This document shows, piece by piece, positions 32,249-46,075 of a stretch of DNA of 64,000 bases. Made by a program: the position numbers and the translations under genes. Origin of the DNA: Cyrtodaria siliqua (taxonomy: Eukaryota; Mollusca; Bivalvia; Adapedonta; Hiatellidae); NCBI GenBank assembly GCA_037043455.1, contig JAWPHD010001832.1, positions 1-64,000 of the forward strand, written 5' to 3'. Under the pieces are notes generated by a model. It did no database searches, was not told the DNA's origin, and worked only from the letters and a program-made list of their open reading frames with translations. Positions within the stretch are counted from its first letter, which is position 1. Each line of letters starts with the position of its first letter.

Positions 32249-35200
32249 TTGTAATCGCCACCAACAGCGGGTCACCACTACCGCAAATGAACACTGACTT
32301 TGTAATCGCCACCAACAGCGGGTCACCACTACCGTAAATGAACACTGACTTTGTAATCGCCACCAACAGCGGGTCACCACTACCGCAAATGAACACTGAC
32401 TTTGTAATCGCTACCAACAGCGGGTCACCACTACCGCAAATGAACACTGACTTTGTAATCGCCACCAACAGCGGGTTACCACTACGCAAATGAACATTCA
32501 CTTTGTAATCGCCACCAACAGTGGGTCACCACTACCGCAAATGAACACTTAATCTGTATTCGACACCAACAGTGGCTCACCACTACCGCAAATGAACACA
32601 TAATCTGTAATCGACACTTAATCTGTAATCGCCAACAAAAGCGGGTGACCACTACCGCAAATGAACACTTAATCTTTAATCAACTCAAACAGTGGGTCAA
32701 CACTACCGCAAATGAACACTTAATCTGTAATCGACAAAACAGTGGGTCACCACTAACGCAAATGCACACTTAATCTGTAATCGCCACCAACAGCCGGTCA
32801 CCACTACCGCAAATGAACACTGACTTTGTAATCGAAACCAACAGCGGGTCACCACTACCGCAAATGAACACTTAATATGTAATTGCCACAAACACTGGGT
32901 CACCACTATCGCAAATGAACACTTAATCTTTAATCAACTCAAACAGTGGGTCAACACTACCGCAAATGAACACTTAATCGGTAATCGCCACCAACAGCGG
33001 GTCACCACTATCGCACATGAACACTTAATCTCTAATCGACACCAAAAGTGGGTCACCACTATCGCACATGAACACTCAATCTGTAATCGACACTAACAGT
33101 GGGTCACCACTATCGCACATGAACACTTAATCTGTAATCGCCACCAACAGCGGGTCACCCCTACCGCAAATGAACACTTAATCTGTAATCAACACAAACA
33201 GTGGGTCACCACTACCGCAAATGAACACTTAATCTGTAATCAACACCAACAGTGGGTCACCACTATCGCACATGAACGCTTAATCTGTAATCGACACAAA
33301 CAGTGGGTCACCACTACCGCACATGAACACTTAATATGTAATCGACACCAACAGCGGGTCAACACTATCGCACATGAACACTTAATCTGTAATCAACACC
33401 AACAGCGGGTCACCATTACCGCAAATGAACACTTAATCTGTAATCAACACCAACAGCGGGTCACCACTACCGCAAATGAACACTTAATCTGTAATCGCCA
33501 CCAACAGTGGGTCACCACTAAAGCAAATGAACACTGACTTTGTAATCGACACCAACAGTGGGTCACCACTACCGCAAATGAACATTTAATCTCTAATCGA
33601 CACCAACAGCTGGTCACCACTACCGCAAATGAACACTGACTTTGTAATCGACACCAACAGTGGGTCACCACTACCGCAAATGAACACTTAATCTGTAATC
33701 GACACACCAGTGGGTTACCATTACCGCAAATGAACACTGACTTTGTAATCGACACATACAGTGGGTCACCACTACCGCAAATGAACACTTAATCTGTCAT
33801 CGACAAAACAGTGGGTCACCACTACCGCAAATGAACACTGACTTTGTAATCGAACCAACAGTGGGTCACCACTACCGCAAATCAACACTTAATCTGTAAT
33901 CGACACCAACAGTGGGTCACCACTACCGCAAATGAACGCTTATTCTGTAATCGCCACCAACAGTGGGTCACCACTACCGCAAATGAACACTAAATCTGTA
34001 ATCGACATCAACAGCGGGCCACCACTACTGCAAATGAACACTTAATCTGTAATCGCGACCAACAATGGGTCACCACTACCGCAAATGAACATTTAATCTG
34101 TAATCGACACCAACAGTGGGTCACCACTACCGCAAATATACACTTAATCTGTAATCGACACCAACAGTGGGTCACCACTACCGCAAATGAACACTTAATC
34201 TGTAATCGACAACAACAGCGGTCACCACTACCGCAAATGAAGACTTAATCTGTAATCGCCACCAACAGTGGGTCACCACTACCGCAAATGAACACTTACT
34301 CTGTAATCGCCACCAACAGTGGGTCACCACTACCGCAAATGAACATTTAATCTGTAATCGACACCAACAGTGGGTCACAACTACCGCAAATGAACACTTA
34401 ATCTGTAATCGTCACCAACAGTGGGTCACCACTACCGCAAATGAACATTTAATCTGTAATCGACACCAACAGTGGGTCACCACTACCAAAAATGAACACT
34501 TAATCTGTAATCGACACCAACAGTGGGTCACCACTACCGCAAATGAACACTTAATCTGTAATCGACATCAACAGCGGTCACCACTACCGCAAATGAAGAC
34601 TTAATCTGTAATCGCCACCAACAGTTGGTCACCACTACCGCAAATGAACATTTACTCTGTAATCGCCACCAACAGTGGGTCACCACTACCGCAAATGAAT
34701 ATTTAATCTGTAATCGACACCAACAGTGGGTCACCACTACCGAAAATGAACACTTAATCTGTAATCGTCACCAACAGTGGGTCACCAATACCGCAAATGA
34801 ACACTTAATCTGTAATCGCCACCAACAGCGGGTCACCACTACCGCAAATGAACACTTAATCTGTAATCGCCACCAACAGACAGCGGGTCACCACTATCGC
34901 ACCTGAACACATAATCTGTAATCGCCACTAATAGCGTGTCACCACTACCGCAAATGAACACACTGCCGCAAATGAGCACTGCCTTTGTAATCGCCACCAA
35001 CAGTGAGTCACCACTACCGCAAATGAACACTTAATCTGTAATCGACACCAACATTGGGTCACCACTATCGCACATGAACACATAATCTGTAATTGCAACC
35101 AAAAGCGGGTTACCACTATTGCAAATGAACACATAATCTGTAATCGACACTTAATCTGTAATCGCCATCAACAGCGGGTTAACACTACCGCAAATGAACA

Positions 35201-36100
35201 TTTAATCTGTAATCGACACAAACAGTGGGTCACCACTGCCTCAAATGAACACTTAATCTGTAATCGACACAACAGTGGGTCACCACTACCGCAAATGAAC
35301 ACTTAATCTGTAATCGCAACCAACAGTGGGTCACCACTACCGCAAATGAACACTTAATCTGTAATCGACACAACAGTGGGTCACCACTAACACAAATGCA
35401 CACTTAATCTGTAATCGCCACCAACAGCCGGTCACCACTACCGCAAATGAACACTGACTTTGTAATCGACACCAACAGCGGGTCACCACTACCGCAAATG
35501 AACACTTAATATGTAATTGCCACAAACACTGGGTCACCACTACCGCAAATGAACACTTAATCTGTAATCAACACCAACAGCGGGTCTTCACTACCGCTAA
35601 TGAACATTTAATCTGTAATCGACACCAACAGTGGGTCACCACTACCGCAAATGAACACTTAATCTGTAATCGCCACCAACAGTGGGTCACCACTACCGCA
35701 AATGAACATTTAATCTGTAATCGACACCAACAGTGGGTCACCACTACTGCAAATGAACACTTAATCTGTAATCGTCACCAACAGTGGGTCACCACTTCCG
35801 CAAATGAACACTTAATCTGTAATCGCCACCAACAGTGGGTCACCACTACCGCAAATGAACATTTAATCTGTAATCGACACCAACAGTGGGTCACCACTAC
35901 CGCAAATGAAAAGTTAATCTGTAATCGTCACCAACAGTGGGTCACCACTACCGCAAATGAACACTTAATCTGTAATCGCCACCAACAGCGGGTTACCACT
36001 ATTGCAAATGAACACATAATCTGTAATCGACACTTAATCTGTAATCGCCATCAACAGCGGGTTAACACTACCGCAAATGAACATTTAATCTGTAATCGAC

Positions 36101-39100
36101 ACCAACAGTGGGTCACCACTGCCTCAAATGAACACTTAATCTGTAATCGACACAACAGTGGGTCACCACTATCGCAAATGAACACTTAATCTGTAATCGC
36201 AACCAACAGTGGATCACCACTACCGCAAATGAACACTTAATCTGTAATCGACACAACAGTGTGTCACCACTAACGCAAATGCACACTAAATCTGTAATCG
36301 CCACCAACAGCCGGTCAGCACTACCGAAAATGAACACTGACTTTGTAATCGACACCAACAGCGGGTCACCACTACCGCAAATGAACACTTAATCTGTAAT
36401 TGCCACAAACACTGGGTCACCACTACCGCAAATGAACACTTAATCTGTAATCAACACCAACAGCGGGTCTTCACTACCGCTAATGAACATTTAATCTGTA
36501 ATCGACACCAACAGTGGGCCACCACTACCGCAAATGAACATTTAATCTGTCATCGCCACCAACAGTGGGTCACCGCTACCGCAAATGAACACTTAATCTG
36601 TAATCGACACAACAGTGGGTCACCACTACCGCAAATGACCACTTAATCTGTAATCGCAACCAACAGTGGGCCACCACTACCGCAAATGAACACTTAATCT
36701 GTAATCAACACCAACAGCGGGTCACCACTACCGCAAATGAACACTTAATCTGCAATCAACACCAACAGTGGGTCATCACTACCGCAAATGAACACTTAAT
36801 CTGTAATCAACACCAACAGTGGGTCACCACTACTGCAAATAAACACTTAATCTGTAATCAACACCAACAGTGGGCCACCCCTATCGCACATGAACGCTTA
36901 ATCTGTAGTCGACACCAACAGTGGGTCACCACTACCGCACATGAACACTTAATCTGTAATCGATACCAACAGCGGGTCACCACTATCGCACATGAACACT
37001 TAATCTGTAATCAACACCAACAGCGGGTCACCACTACCGCAAAGGAACACTTAATCTGTAATCGCCACCAACAGTGGGTCACCACTACCGCAAATGAACG
37101 CTGACTTTGTAATCGACACCAACTTTGGGTCACCACTACCGCAAATGAACACTAAATCTGTAATCGACACCAAAAGCGGGTCACCACTAACGCAAATGAA
37201 CACTGACATTGTAATCGACACCAACAGTGGGTCACCACTACCGCAAATGAACACTCAATCTGTAATCGACGCACCAGTGGGTTACCACTACCGCAAATGA
37301 ACACTGACTTTGTAATTGACCCCTACAGTGGGTCACCACTACCGCAAATGAACACTTAATCTCTCATCGACAAAAGAGTGAGTCACCACTACCGCAAATG
37401 AACACTGACTTTGTAATCGACACCAACAGTGGGTCATCACTACCGCAAATGAACACTTAATCTGTAATCGACACAAACAGTGGGTCACCACTACCGCAAA
37501 TGAACACTTAATCTGTAATCGACACAAACAGTGGGTCACCACTACCGCAAATGAACACTTAATCTGTAATCGACACCAACAGTGGGTCACCACTACCGCA
37601 AATGAACACTAAATCTGTAATCGACATCAACAGCGGGTCACCACTACCGCAAATGAACACTTAATCTGTAATCGCGACCAACAATGGGTCACCACTACCG
37701 CAAATGAACACTTAATCTGTAATCGCCACCAACAGTGGGTCACCACTACCGCAAATGAACGTTTAATCTGTAATCGACACCAACGGTGGGTTACCACTAC
37801 CGCAAATGAACAATTAAACTGTAATCGACATCAACAGTGGGTCACCACTACCGCAAATGAACACTTAATCTCTCATCGACAAAACAGTGGGTCACCACTA
37901 CCGCAAATGAACACTTAATCTGTAATCGCCAACAACAGTGGGTCACCACTACCGCAAATTAACATTTAATCTGTAATCGACACCAACAGTGGGTCACCAC
38001 TACCGCAAATGAACACTTAATCTGTAATCGACACCAACAGTGGGTCACCACTACCGCAAATGAACACTAAATCTGTAATCGACATCAACAGCGGGTCACC
38101 ACTACCGCAAACGAACACTTATTCTGTAATCGACACAAACAGTGGGTCACCACTACCGCAAATGAACACTTAATCTGTAATCGACACCAACAGTGGGTCA
38201 CCACTACCGCAAATGAACACTAAATCTGTAATCGACATCAACAGCAGGTCACCACTACCGCAAATGAACACTTAATCTGTAATCGCGACCAACAAAGGGT
38301 CACCACTACCGCAAATGAACACTTAATCTGTAATCGCCACCAACAGTGGGTCACCACTACCGCAAATGAACGTTTAATCTGTAATCGACACCAACAGTGG
38401 GTTACCACTACCGCAAATAAACAATTAAACTGTAATCGACATCAACAGTGGGTCACCACTGCCTCAAATGAACACTTAATCTGTAATCGACACAACAGTG
38501 GGTCACCACTATCGTAAATGAACACTTAATCTGTAATCGCAACCAACAGTGGATCACCACTTCCGCAAATGAACACTTAATCTGTAATCGACACAACAGT
38601 GTGTCACCACTAACGCAAATGCACACTAAATCTGTAATCGCCACCAACAGACGGTCACCACTACCGCAAATGAACACTGACTTTGTAATCGACACCAACA
38701 GCGGGTCACCACTACCGCAAATGAACACTTAATCTGTAATTGCCACAAACACTGGGTCACCACTACCGCAAATGAACACTTAATCTGTAATCAACACCAA
38801 CAGCGGGTCTTCACTACCGCTAATGAACATTTAATCTGTAATCGACACCAACAGTGGGCCACCACTACCGCAAATGAACATTTAATCTGTAATAGACACA
38901 ACAGTGGGTTACCACTACCGCAAATATACACTGACTTTGTAATCGCCACGAACAGTGGGTCACCGCTACCGCAAATGAACACTTAATCTGTAATCGACAC
39001 AACAGTGGGTCACCACTACCGCAAATGACCACTTAATCTGTAATCGCAACCAACAGTGGGCCACCACTACCGCAAATGAACACTTAATCTGTAATCAACA

Positions 39101-40640
39101 CCAACAGCGGGTCACCACTACCGCAAATGAACACTTAATCTGCAATCAACACCAACAGTGGGTCATCACTACCGCAAATGAACACTTAATCTGTAATCAA
39201 CACCAACAGTGGGTCACAACTACTGCAATTAAACACTTAATCTGTAATCAACACCAACAGTGGGCCACCCCTATCGCACATGAACGCTTAATCTGTAATC
39301 GACACCAACAGTGGGTCACCACTACCGCACATGAACACTTAATCTGTAATCGATACCAACAGCGGGTCACCACTATCGCACATGAACACTTAATCTGTAA
39401 TCAACACCAACAGCGGGTCACCACTACCGCAAATGAACACTTAATCTGTAATCGCCACCAACAGTGGGTCACCACTACCGCAAATGAACGCTGACTTTGT
39501 AATCGACACCAACTTTGGGTCACCACTACCGCAAATGAACAGTTAATCTGTAATCGACACCAAAAGCGGGTCACCACTAACGCAAATGAACACTGACATT
39601 GTAATCGACACCAACAGTGGGTCACCACTACCGCAAATGAACACTCAATCTGTAATCGACGCACCAGTGGGTTACCACTACCGCAAATGAACACTGACTT
39701 TGTAATCGACCCCTACAGTGGGTCACCACTACCGCAAATGAACACTTAATCTCTCATCGACAAAACAGTGAGTCACCACTACCGCAAATGAACACTGACT
39801 TTGTAATCGACACCAACAGTGGGTCACCACTACCGCAAATGAACACTTAATCTGTAATCGACACAAAAAGTGGGTCACCACTACCGCAAATGAACACTTA
39901 ATCTGTAATCGACACAAACAGTGGGTCACCACTACCGCAAATGAACACTTAATCTGTAATCGACACCAACAGTGGGTCACCAATACCGCAAATGAACACT
40001 AAATCTGTAATCGACATCAACAGCGGGTCACCACTACCGCAAATGAACACTTAATCTGTAATCGCGACCAACAATGGTTCACCACTACCGCAAATGAACA
40101 CTTAATCTGTAATCGCCACCAACAGTGGGTCACCACTACCGCAAATGAACGTTTAATCTGTAATCGACACAAACAGTGGGTTACCACTACCGCAAATGAA
40201 CACTGACTTTGTAATCGACATCAACAGTGGGTCACCACTACCGCAAATGAACACTGACTTTGTAATCGACATCAACAGTGGGTCACCACTACCGCAAATG
40301 AACACTTAATCTGTAATCGACACAAACAGTGGGTCACCACTACCGCAAATGAACACTTCATCTGTAATCGACACCAACAGTGGGTCACCACTACCGCAAA
40401 TGAACACTAAATCTGTAATCGACATCAACAGCGGGTCACCACTACCGCAAACGAACACTTAATCTGTAATCGCGACCAACACTGGGTCACCACTACCGCA
40501 AATGAACACTTAATCTGTAATCGCCACCAACAGTGGGTCACCACTACCGCAAATGAACGTTTAATCTGTAATCGACACCAACTGTGGGTTACCACTACCG
40601 CAAATGAACAATTAAACTGTAATCGACATCAACAGTGGTT
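36101..40640. repeat. Higher-order repeat block, ~2.34-kb period, two copies
   Basis: Diagnostic variants recur in the same order: GCCTCAAATGAAC at 36121 and 38461, CGGGTCTTCACTACCGCTAA at about 36469 and 38809, then TCGCACATGAACGC at about 36883 and 39273. The offset rises from 2340 to 2390 after one extra unit in the second copy. A shorter related block begins near 35228. Confidence 0.85.
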
Positions 40641-43600
40641 CACCACTACCGCAAATGAACACTTAATCTGTAATTGACATCAACAGCGGGTTACCAATAC
40701 CGCAAATGAAAACTTAATCTGTAATCGCCACCAACAGTGGGTCACTACTATCGCAAATGAACACTTAATCTGTAATCGCCACCAACAGTGGGTCACCAGT
40801 ACCGCAAATGAACACTTAATCTGTAATCGCCACAACAGTGGGTCACCACTACCGCAAATGAACACTTAATCTGTAATCGCCACCAACAGCGGGTCACCAC
40901 TACCGCAAATGAACACTTAATCTGTAATCGCCACCAACAGCGGGTCACCACTATCGCACATGAACACATAATCTGTAATCGCAACCAACAGCGGGGTCAC
41001 CACTATCGCAAATGAACACACTGCCGCAAACGAACACAGACTTTTTAATCGCCACCAACAGTGAGTCACTACTGCCGCAAATGAACAATTAATCTGTAAT
41101 CGACACCAACATTGGGTCACCACTATCGCACATGAACACATACTTTGTAATTGCAACCAACAGCTGGTTACCACTATTGCAAATGAACACATAATCTGTA
41201 ATCGACACAAAATCTGTACTTCGCCACAAACAGCGGGTCACCACTACCGGAAATGAACACTTAATCTGTAATCGACATCAACAGCGGGTCACCACTACCG
41301 CAAATGAACTCTTAATCTATAATCGACACCAATAGTGGCTCACCTCCCGCAAATGAACACTTAATCTGTAATCGCCACCAACAGTGGGTCACCACTACCG
41401 CAAATGAACACTTCATCTGTAATCGCCACCAACAGCGGGTCACCACTACCGCAAATGAACATTTAATCTGTAATCGACACTAACAGTGGGTCACCACTAC
41501 CGCAAATGAACACTTAATCTGTAATCGCCAACAACAGTGGGTCACCACTACCGCAAATGAACACTTAATGTGTAATTGACACAACAGTGGGTCACCACTT
41601 CCGCAAATGAACGCTTAATCTGTAATCGCAACCAACAGTGGTTCACCACTACCGCAAATGAACACTTAATCTTTAATCGACACAACAGTGGGTCACCAAC
41701 ATCGCAAATGAACACTGACTTTTAATCGACACCAACAGCCGGTCACCACTACCGCAAATGAACACTTAATCTGTAATCGCCACCAACAGCTGGTCACCAC
41801 TACCGCAAATGAACACTGACTTTGTAATCGACACCAACAGCGGGTCATCACTACCGCAAATAAACACTTAATCTGTAATTGCCACCAACAGCGGGTCACC
41901 ACTACCGCAAATGAACTCTTAATCTGTAATCAACACCAAATGAACATTTAATCTGTAATCGACACCAACAGTGGGTCACCACTACCGCAAATGAAAACTT
42001 AATTTGTAATCGCCACCAACAGTGGGTCACCACTACCGCAAATGAACACTTAATCTGTAATTGACACAACAGTGGGCTACCACTACCGCAAAATGAACAC
42101 TGACTTTGTAATCGATACCAACAGCGGGTCACCACTACCGCAAATGAACACTTAATCTGTAATCGCCACCAACAGAGGGTCACCACTACCGCAAATGAAC
42201 ACTTAATCTGTAATCAACACCAACAGCGAGTCTTCACTATCTCAAATGAACATTTAATCTGTAATCCACACCAACAGTGGGTCACTACTACCGCAAATGA
42301 AAACTTAATTTGTAATCGCCACCAACAGTGGGTCACCACTACCGCAAATGAACACTTAATCTGTAATCGACACAACAGTGGGCTACCACTACCGCAAAAT
42401 GAACACTGACTTGTAATCGACACACCAGTGGGTCAACACTACCGCAAATGAACTCTTAATCTGTAAGCGCAACCAACAGAGTTCGCCAATACCGCAAATG
42501 AGCACTTAATATGTAATCGACACGACAGTGGGTCACCAATATCGGAAATGAACACTGACTTTGTAATCGACACCAACAGCGTGTCACCACTACCGCAAAT
42601 GAACACTTAATATGTAATTGGCACCAATAGCGGGTCACCACTACCGCAAATGAACACTTAATCTGTAATCAACACCAACAGCGAGTCTTCACTATTTCAA
42701 ATGAACATTTAATCTGTAATCCACACCAACAGTGGGTCACCACTACCGCAAATGAAAACTTAATCTGTAATCGCCGCCAACAGTGGGTCACCACTACCGC
42801 AAATGAACACTTAATCTGTAATCGACACAACAGTGGGTCACCACTACCGCAAAATGAACACTGACTTGTAATCGACACACCAGTGGGTCTCCACTACCGC
42901 AAATGAACACTTAATCTGTAATCGACACAACAGTGGGTCTCCACTACCGCAAATGAACACTTAATCTGTAATCGCAACCAACAGTGGGTCACCAATACCG
43001 CAAATGAACACTTAATCTGTAATCGACACAACAGTGGGTCACCACTACCTCAAATGAACACTTAATCTGTAATCGCAACCAACAGTGGGTCACCACTACC
43101 GCAAATGAACACTTAATCTGTAATTGACGAAACAGTGGGTCACCACTACCGCAAATGAACACTGACTTTGTAATCGACACCAACAGCGGGTCACCACTAC
43201 CGCAAATGAACACTTAATCTGTAATCGCCACCAACAGCGGGTCACCATTACCGCAAATAAACACTGACTTTGTAATCGACACCAACAGCGGGTCACCACT
43301 ACCGCAAGTGAACACCTAATCTGTAATTGCCACCAACAGCGGGTCACCACTACCGCAAATGAACACTAAATCTCTAATCAACACCAACAGCGGGTCTTTA
43401 CTACCACAAATGAACACTTAATCTGTAATCGACACCAACAGTGGGTCATCACTACCGCAAATGAACACTTAATCTGTAATCGACACAACAGTGGGTCACC
43501 ACTACCGCAAATGAAGACTGACTTTGTAATCGCCACCAACAGTGGGTCACCACTACCGCAAATGAACACTTAATCTGTAATCGACACAACAGTGGGCTAC

Positions 43601-45837
43601 CACTACCGCAAAATGAACACTGACTTGTAATCGACACACCAGTGGGTCACCACTACCGCAAATGAACTCTTAATCTGTAATCGCAACCAACAGTGGGTCA
43701 CCACTACCGCAAATGAGCACTTAATCTGTAATCGACACAACAGTGGGTCACCAATATCGGAAATGAACACTGACTTTGTAATCGACACCAACAGCGGGTC
43801 ACCACTACCGCAAATGAACACTTAATCTGTAATCGCCACCAACAGTGGGTCACCACTACCGCAAATGAACACTGACTTTGTAATCGACACCAACAGCGGG
43901 TCACCACTACCGCAAATAAACACTTAATCTGTAATTGGCACCAACAGCGGGTCACAACTACCGCAAATGAACACTAAATCTGTAATCAACACCAACAGCG
44001 AGTCTTCACTATCTCAAATGAACATTTAATCTGTAATCCACACCAACAGTGGGTCACCACTACCGCAAATGAAAACTTAATCTGTAATCGCCACCAACAG
44101 TGGGTCACCACTACCACAAATGAACACTTATTCTGTAATCGACACAACAGTGGGTCACCACTACCGCAAAATGAACACTGACTTGTAATCGACACACCAG
44201 TGGGTCACCACTACCGCAAATGAACACTTAATCTGTAATCGCAACCAACAGTGGGTCATCACTACCGCAAATGAACACTTAATCTGTAATCGACACAACA
44301 GTGGGTCACCACTACCGCAAATGAACACTTAATCTGTAATCGCAACCAACAGTGGGTCACCACTACCGCAAATGAACACTTAATCTGTAATTGACGCAAC
44401 AGTGGGTCACCACTACCGCAAATGAATACTGACTTTGTAATCCACACCAACAGCGGGTCACCACTACCGCAAATGAACACTTAATCTGTAATCGCCACCA
44501 ACAGCGGGTCACCACTACCGCAAATGAACACCTAATATGTAATTGCCACCAACAGCGGGTCACCACTACCGCAAATGAACACTTAATCTGTAATCAACAC
44601 CAACAGCGGGTCTTCACTACCGCAAATGAACACTTAATCTGTAATCGACACCAACAGTGGGTCACCACTACCGCAAATGAACACTTAATCTGTAATCGAC
44701 ACAACAGTGGGTCAGCACTACCGCAAATGAAGACTGACTTTGTAATCGCCACCAACAGTGGTTCACCACTACCGCAAATGAACACTTAATCTGTAATCGA
44801 CACAACAGTGGGTCACCACTACCGCAAATGAAGACTGACTTTGTAATCGCCACCAACAGTGGGTCACCACTACCGCAAATTAACACTTAATCTGTAATCG
44901 ACACAACAGTGGGTCACCACTACCGCAAATGAACACTTAATTTGTAATCGCAACCTACAGTGGGTCACCACTACCGCAAATGAACACTTAATCTGTAATC
45001 GACACCAACAGCGGGTCACCACTATCGCAAATGAACACTTAATCTGTAATCGCCACCAACAGCGGGTCACCACTACCGCAAATGAACACTGACTTTGTAA
45101 TCGACACCAACAGCGGGTCACCACTACCGCAAATGAACACTTAATCTGTAATCGCCACCAACAGCGGGTCACCACTACCGCAAATGAACACTTAATCTGT
45201 AATCAACACCAGCAGTGGGTCACCACTACCGCAAATGAACACTTAATCTGTAATCGACACAACAGTGGGTCACCACTACCGCAAATGAACACTGACTCTG
45301 TAATCGACACCAACAGTGTGTCACCACTACCGCAAATGAACACTTAATCTGTAATCGACACAACAGTGGGTCACCACTACCGCAAATGAACACTTAATTT
45401 GTATTCGCAACCAACAGTGGGTCACCACTACCGCAAATGAACACTTAATCTGTAATAGACACCAACAGCGGGTCTCCACTACCGCATATGAACACTTAAT
45501 CTGTAATTGATACCAACAGCGGGTCACCACTACCGCAAATGGAAACTTAATCTGTAATCAATACCAACAGCGGGTCACCACTACCGCAAATGAACACTTA
45601 ATCTGTAATCGCCACCAACAGCGGGTCGCCACTACCGCAAATGAACACTGACTTTGTACTATCCACCAACAGCGGGTCTCCACTACCGCAAATGAACACT
45701 GACTTTGCAATCGCCAACAACAGCGGGTCACCACTACCGCAAATGAACACATAATATGTAATAGCCATCAATAGTGGGTCACCACTACGCAAATAAAATC
45801 TTAACCTTTAATAGCCACCCAGTATATCCATAACACC

Positions 45838-46075
45838 CATAAACAAGCGGCCCAAGAGGGCCTGGGGACGCTCTACTGGCTAAAACGGCAATTATATGAA
45901 AGTTTGTCAACATAAAATTCCCATCAGTACTTCTTTTTAAACTTTGCAAAAACAACGGGGCTAGGATGGCCTTCGATCGCTCACCTGGTAAGCATGGGCA
46001 ATAATAAAGAAATTTAAAGTAAAAATGTCCATCAAAAATCAATAACCCGGAAAAAAACACAATAGGAATCAAATT
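45838..46075. mobile_element. Dispersed repeat end (AAACAAG..GGCC type)
   Basis: CCCAAGAGGGCCTGGGGACG then CTCTACTGGCT, GCCTTCGATCGCTCACCTGG. Its hairpin-like GGCC(C)...CTACTGG end is echoed in inverse at 49228-49262 (CTCTGCTGGCCCTTGGCCAG). The type is familiar from bivalve genomes. The open minus frame here is repeat-derived. Confidence 0.5.

Larger units (their letters stand above)
31631..45819. repeat. 14.2-kb satellite array, 51-bp unit, higher-order structure
   Basis: The unit reads AACACTTAATCTGTAATCGC, CACCAACAGTGGGTCACCAC, TACCGCAAATG; by length about 270 units. Variants are CTGACTTTGTAATCG for CTTAATCTGTAATCG, and a shorter GACACAACAG form that shifts frame. 51 bp is 17 codons, so the minus strand shows recurring peptides such as CWWRLQIKCSFAVVVTH and FICGSGDPLLVAITKSV in different frames. 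These break every 60-115 codons and are not a gene. Block 36101-38440 recurs at 38441-40640. One repeat insertion lies at 32070-32248. Confidence 0.97.

Noticed and set aside
31640..45792. Dozens of 60-115-codon ORFs with recurring cysteine-rich peptides
   Set aside because: They are frames of the 51-bp satellite, occur in different registers, break every few units and have no start, signal or exon structure in common.
31631..45819. CRISPR-like array of direct repeats
   Set aside because: Units are contiguous with no unique spacers, there are no cas genes, and the context is eukaryotic.
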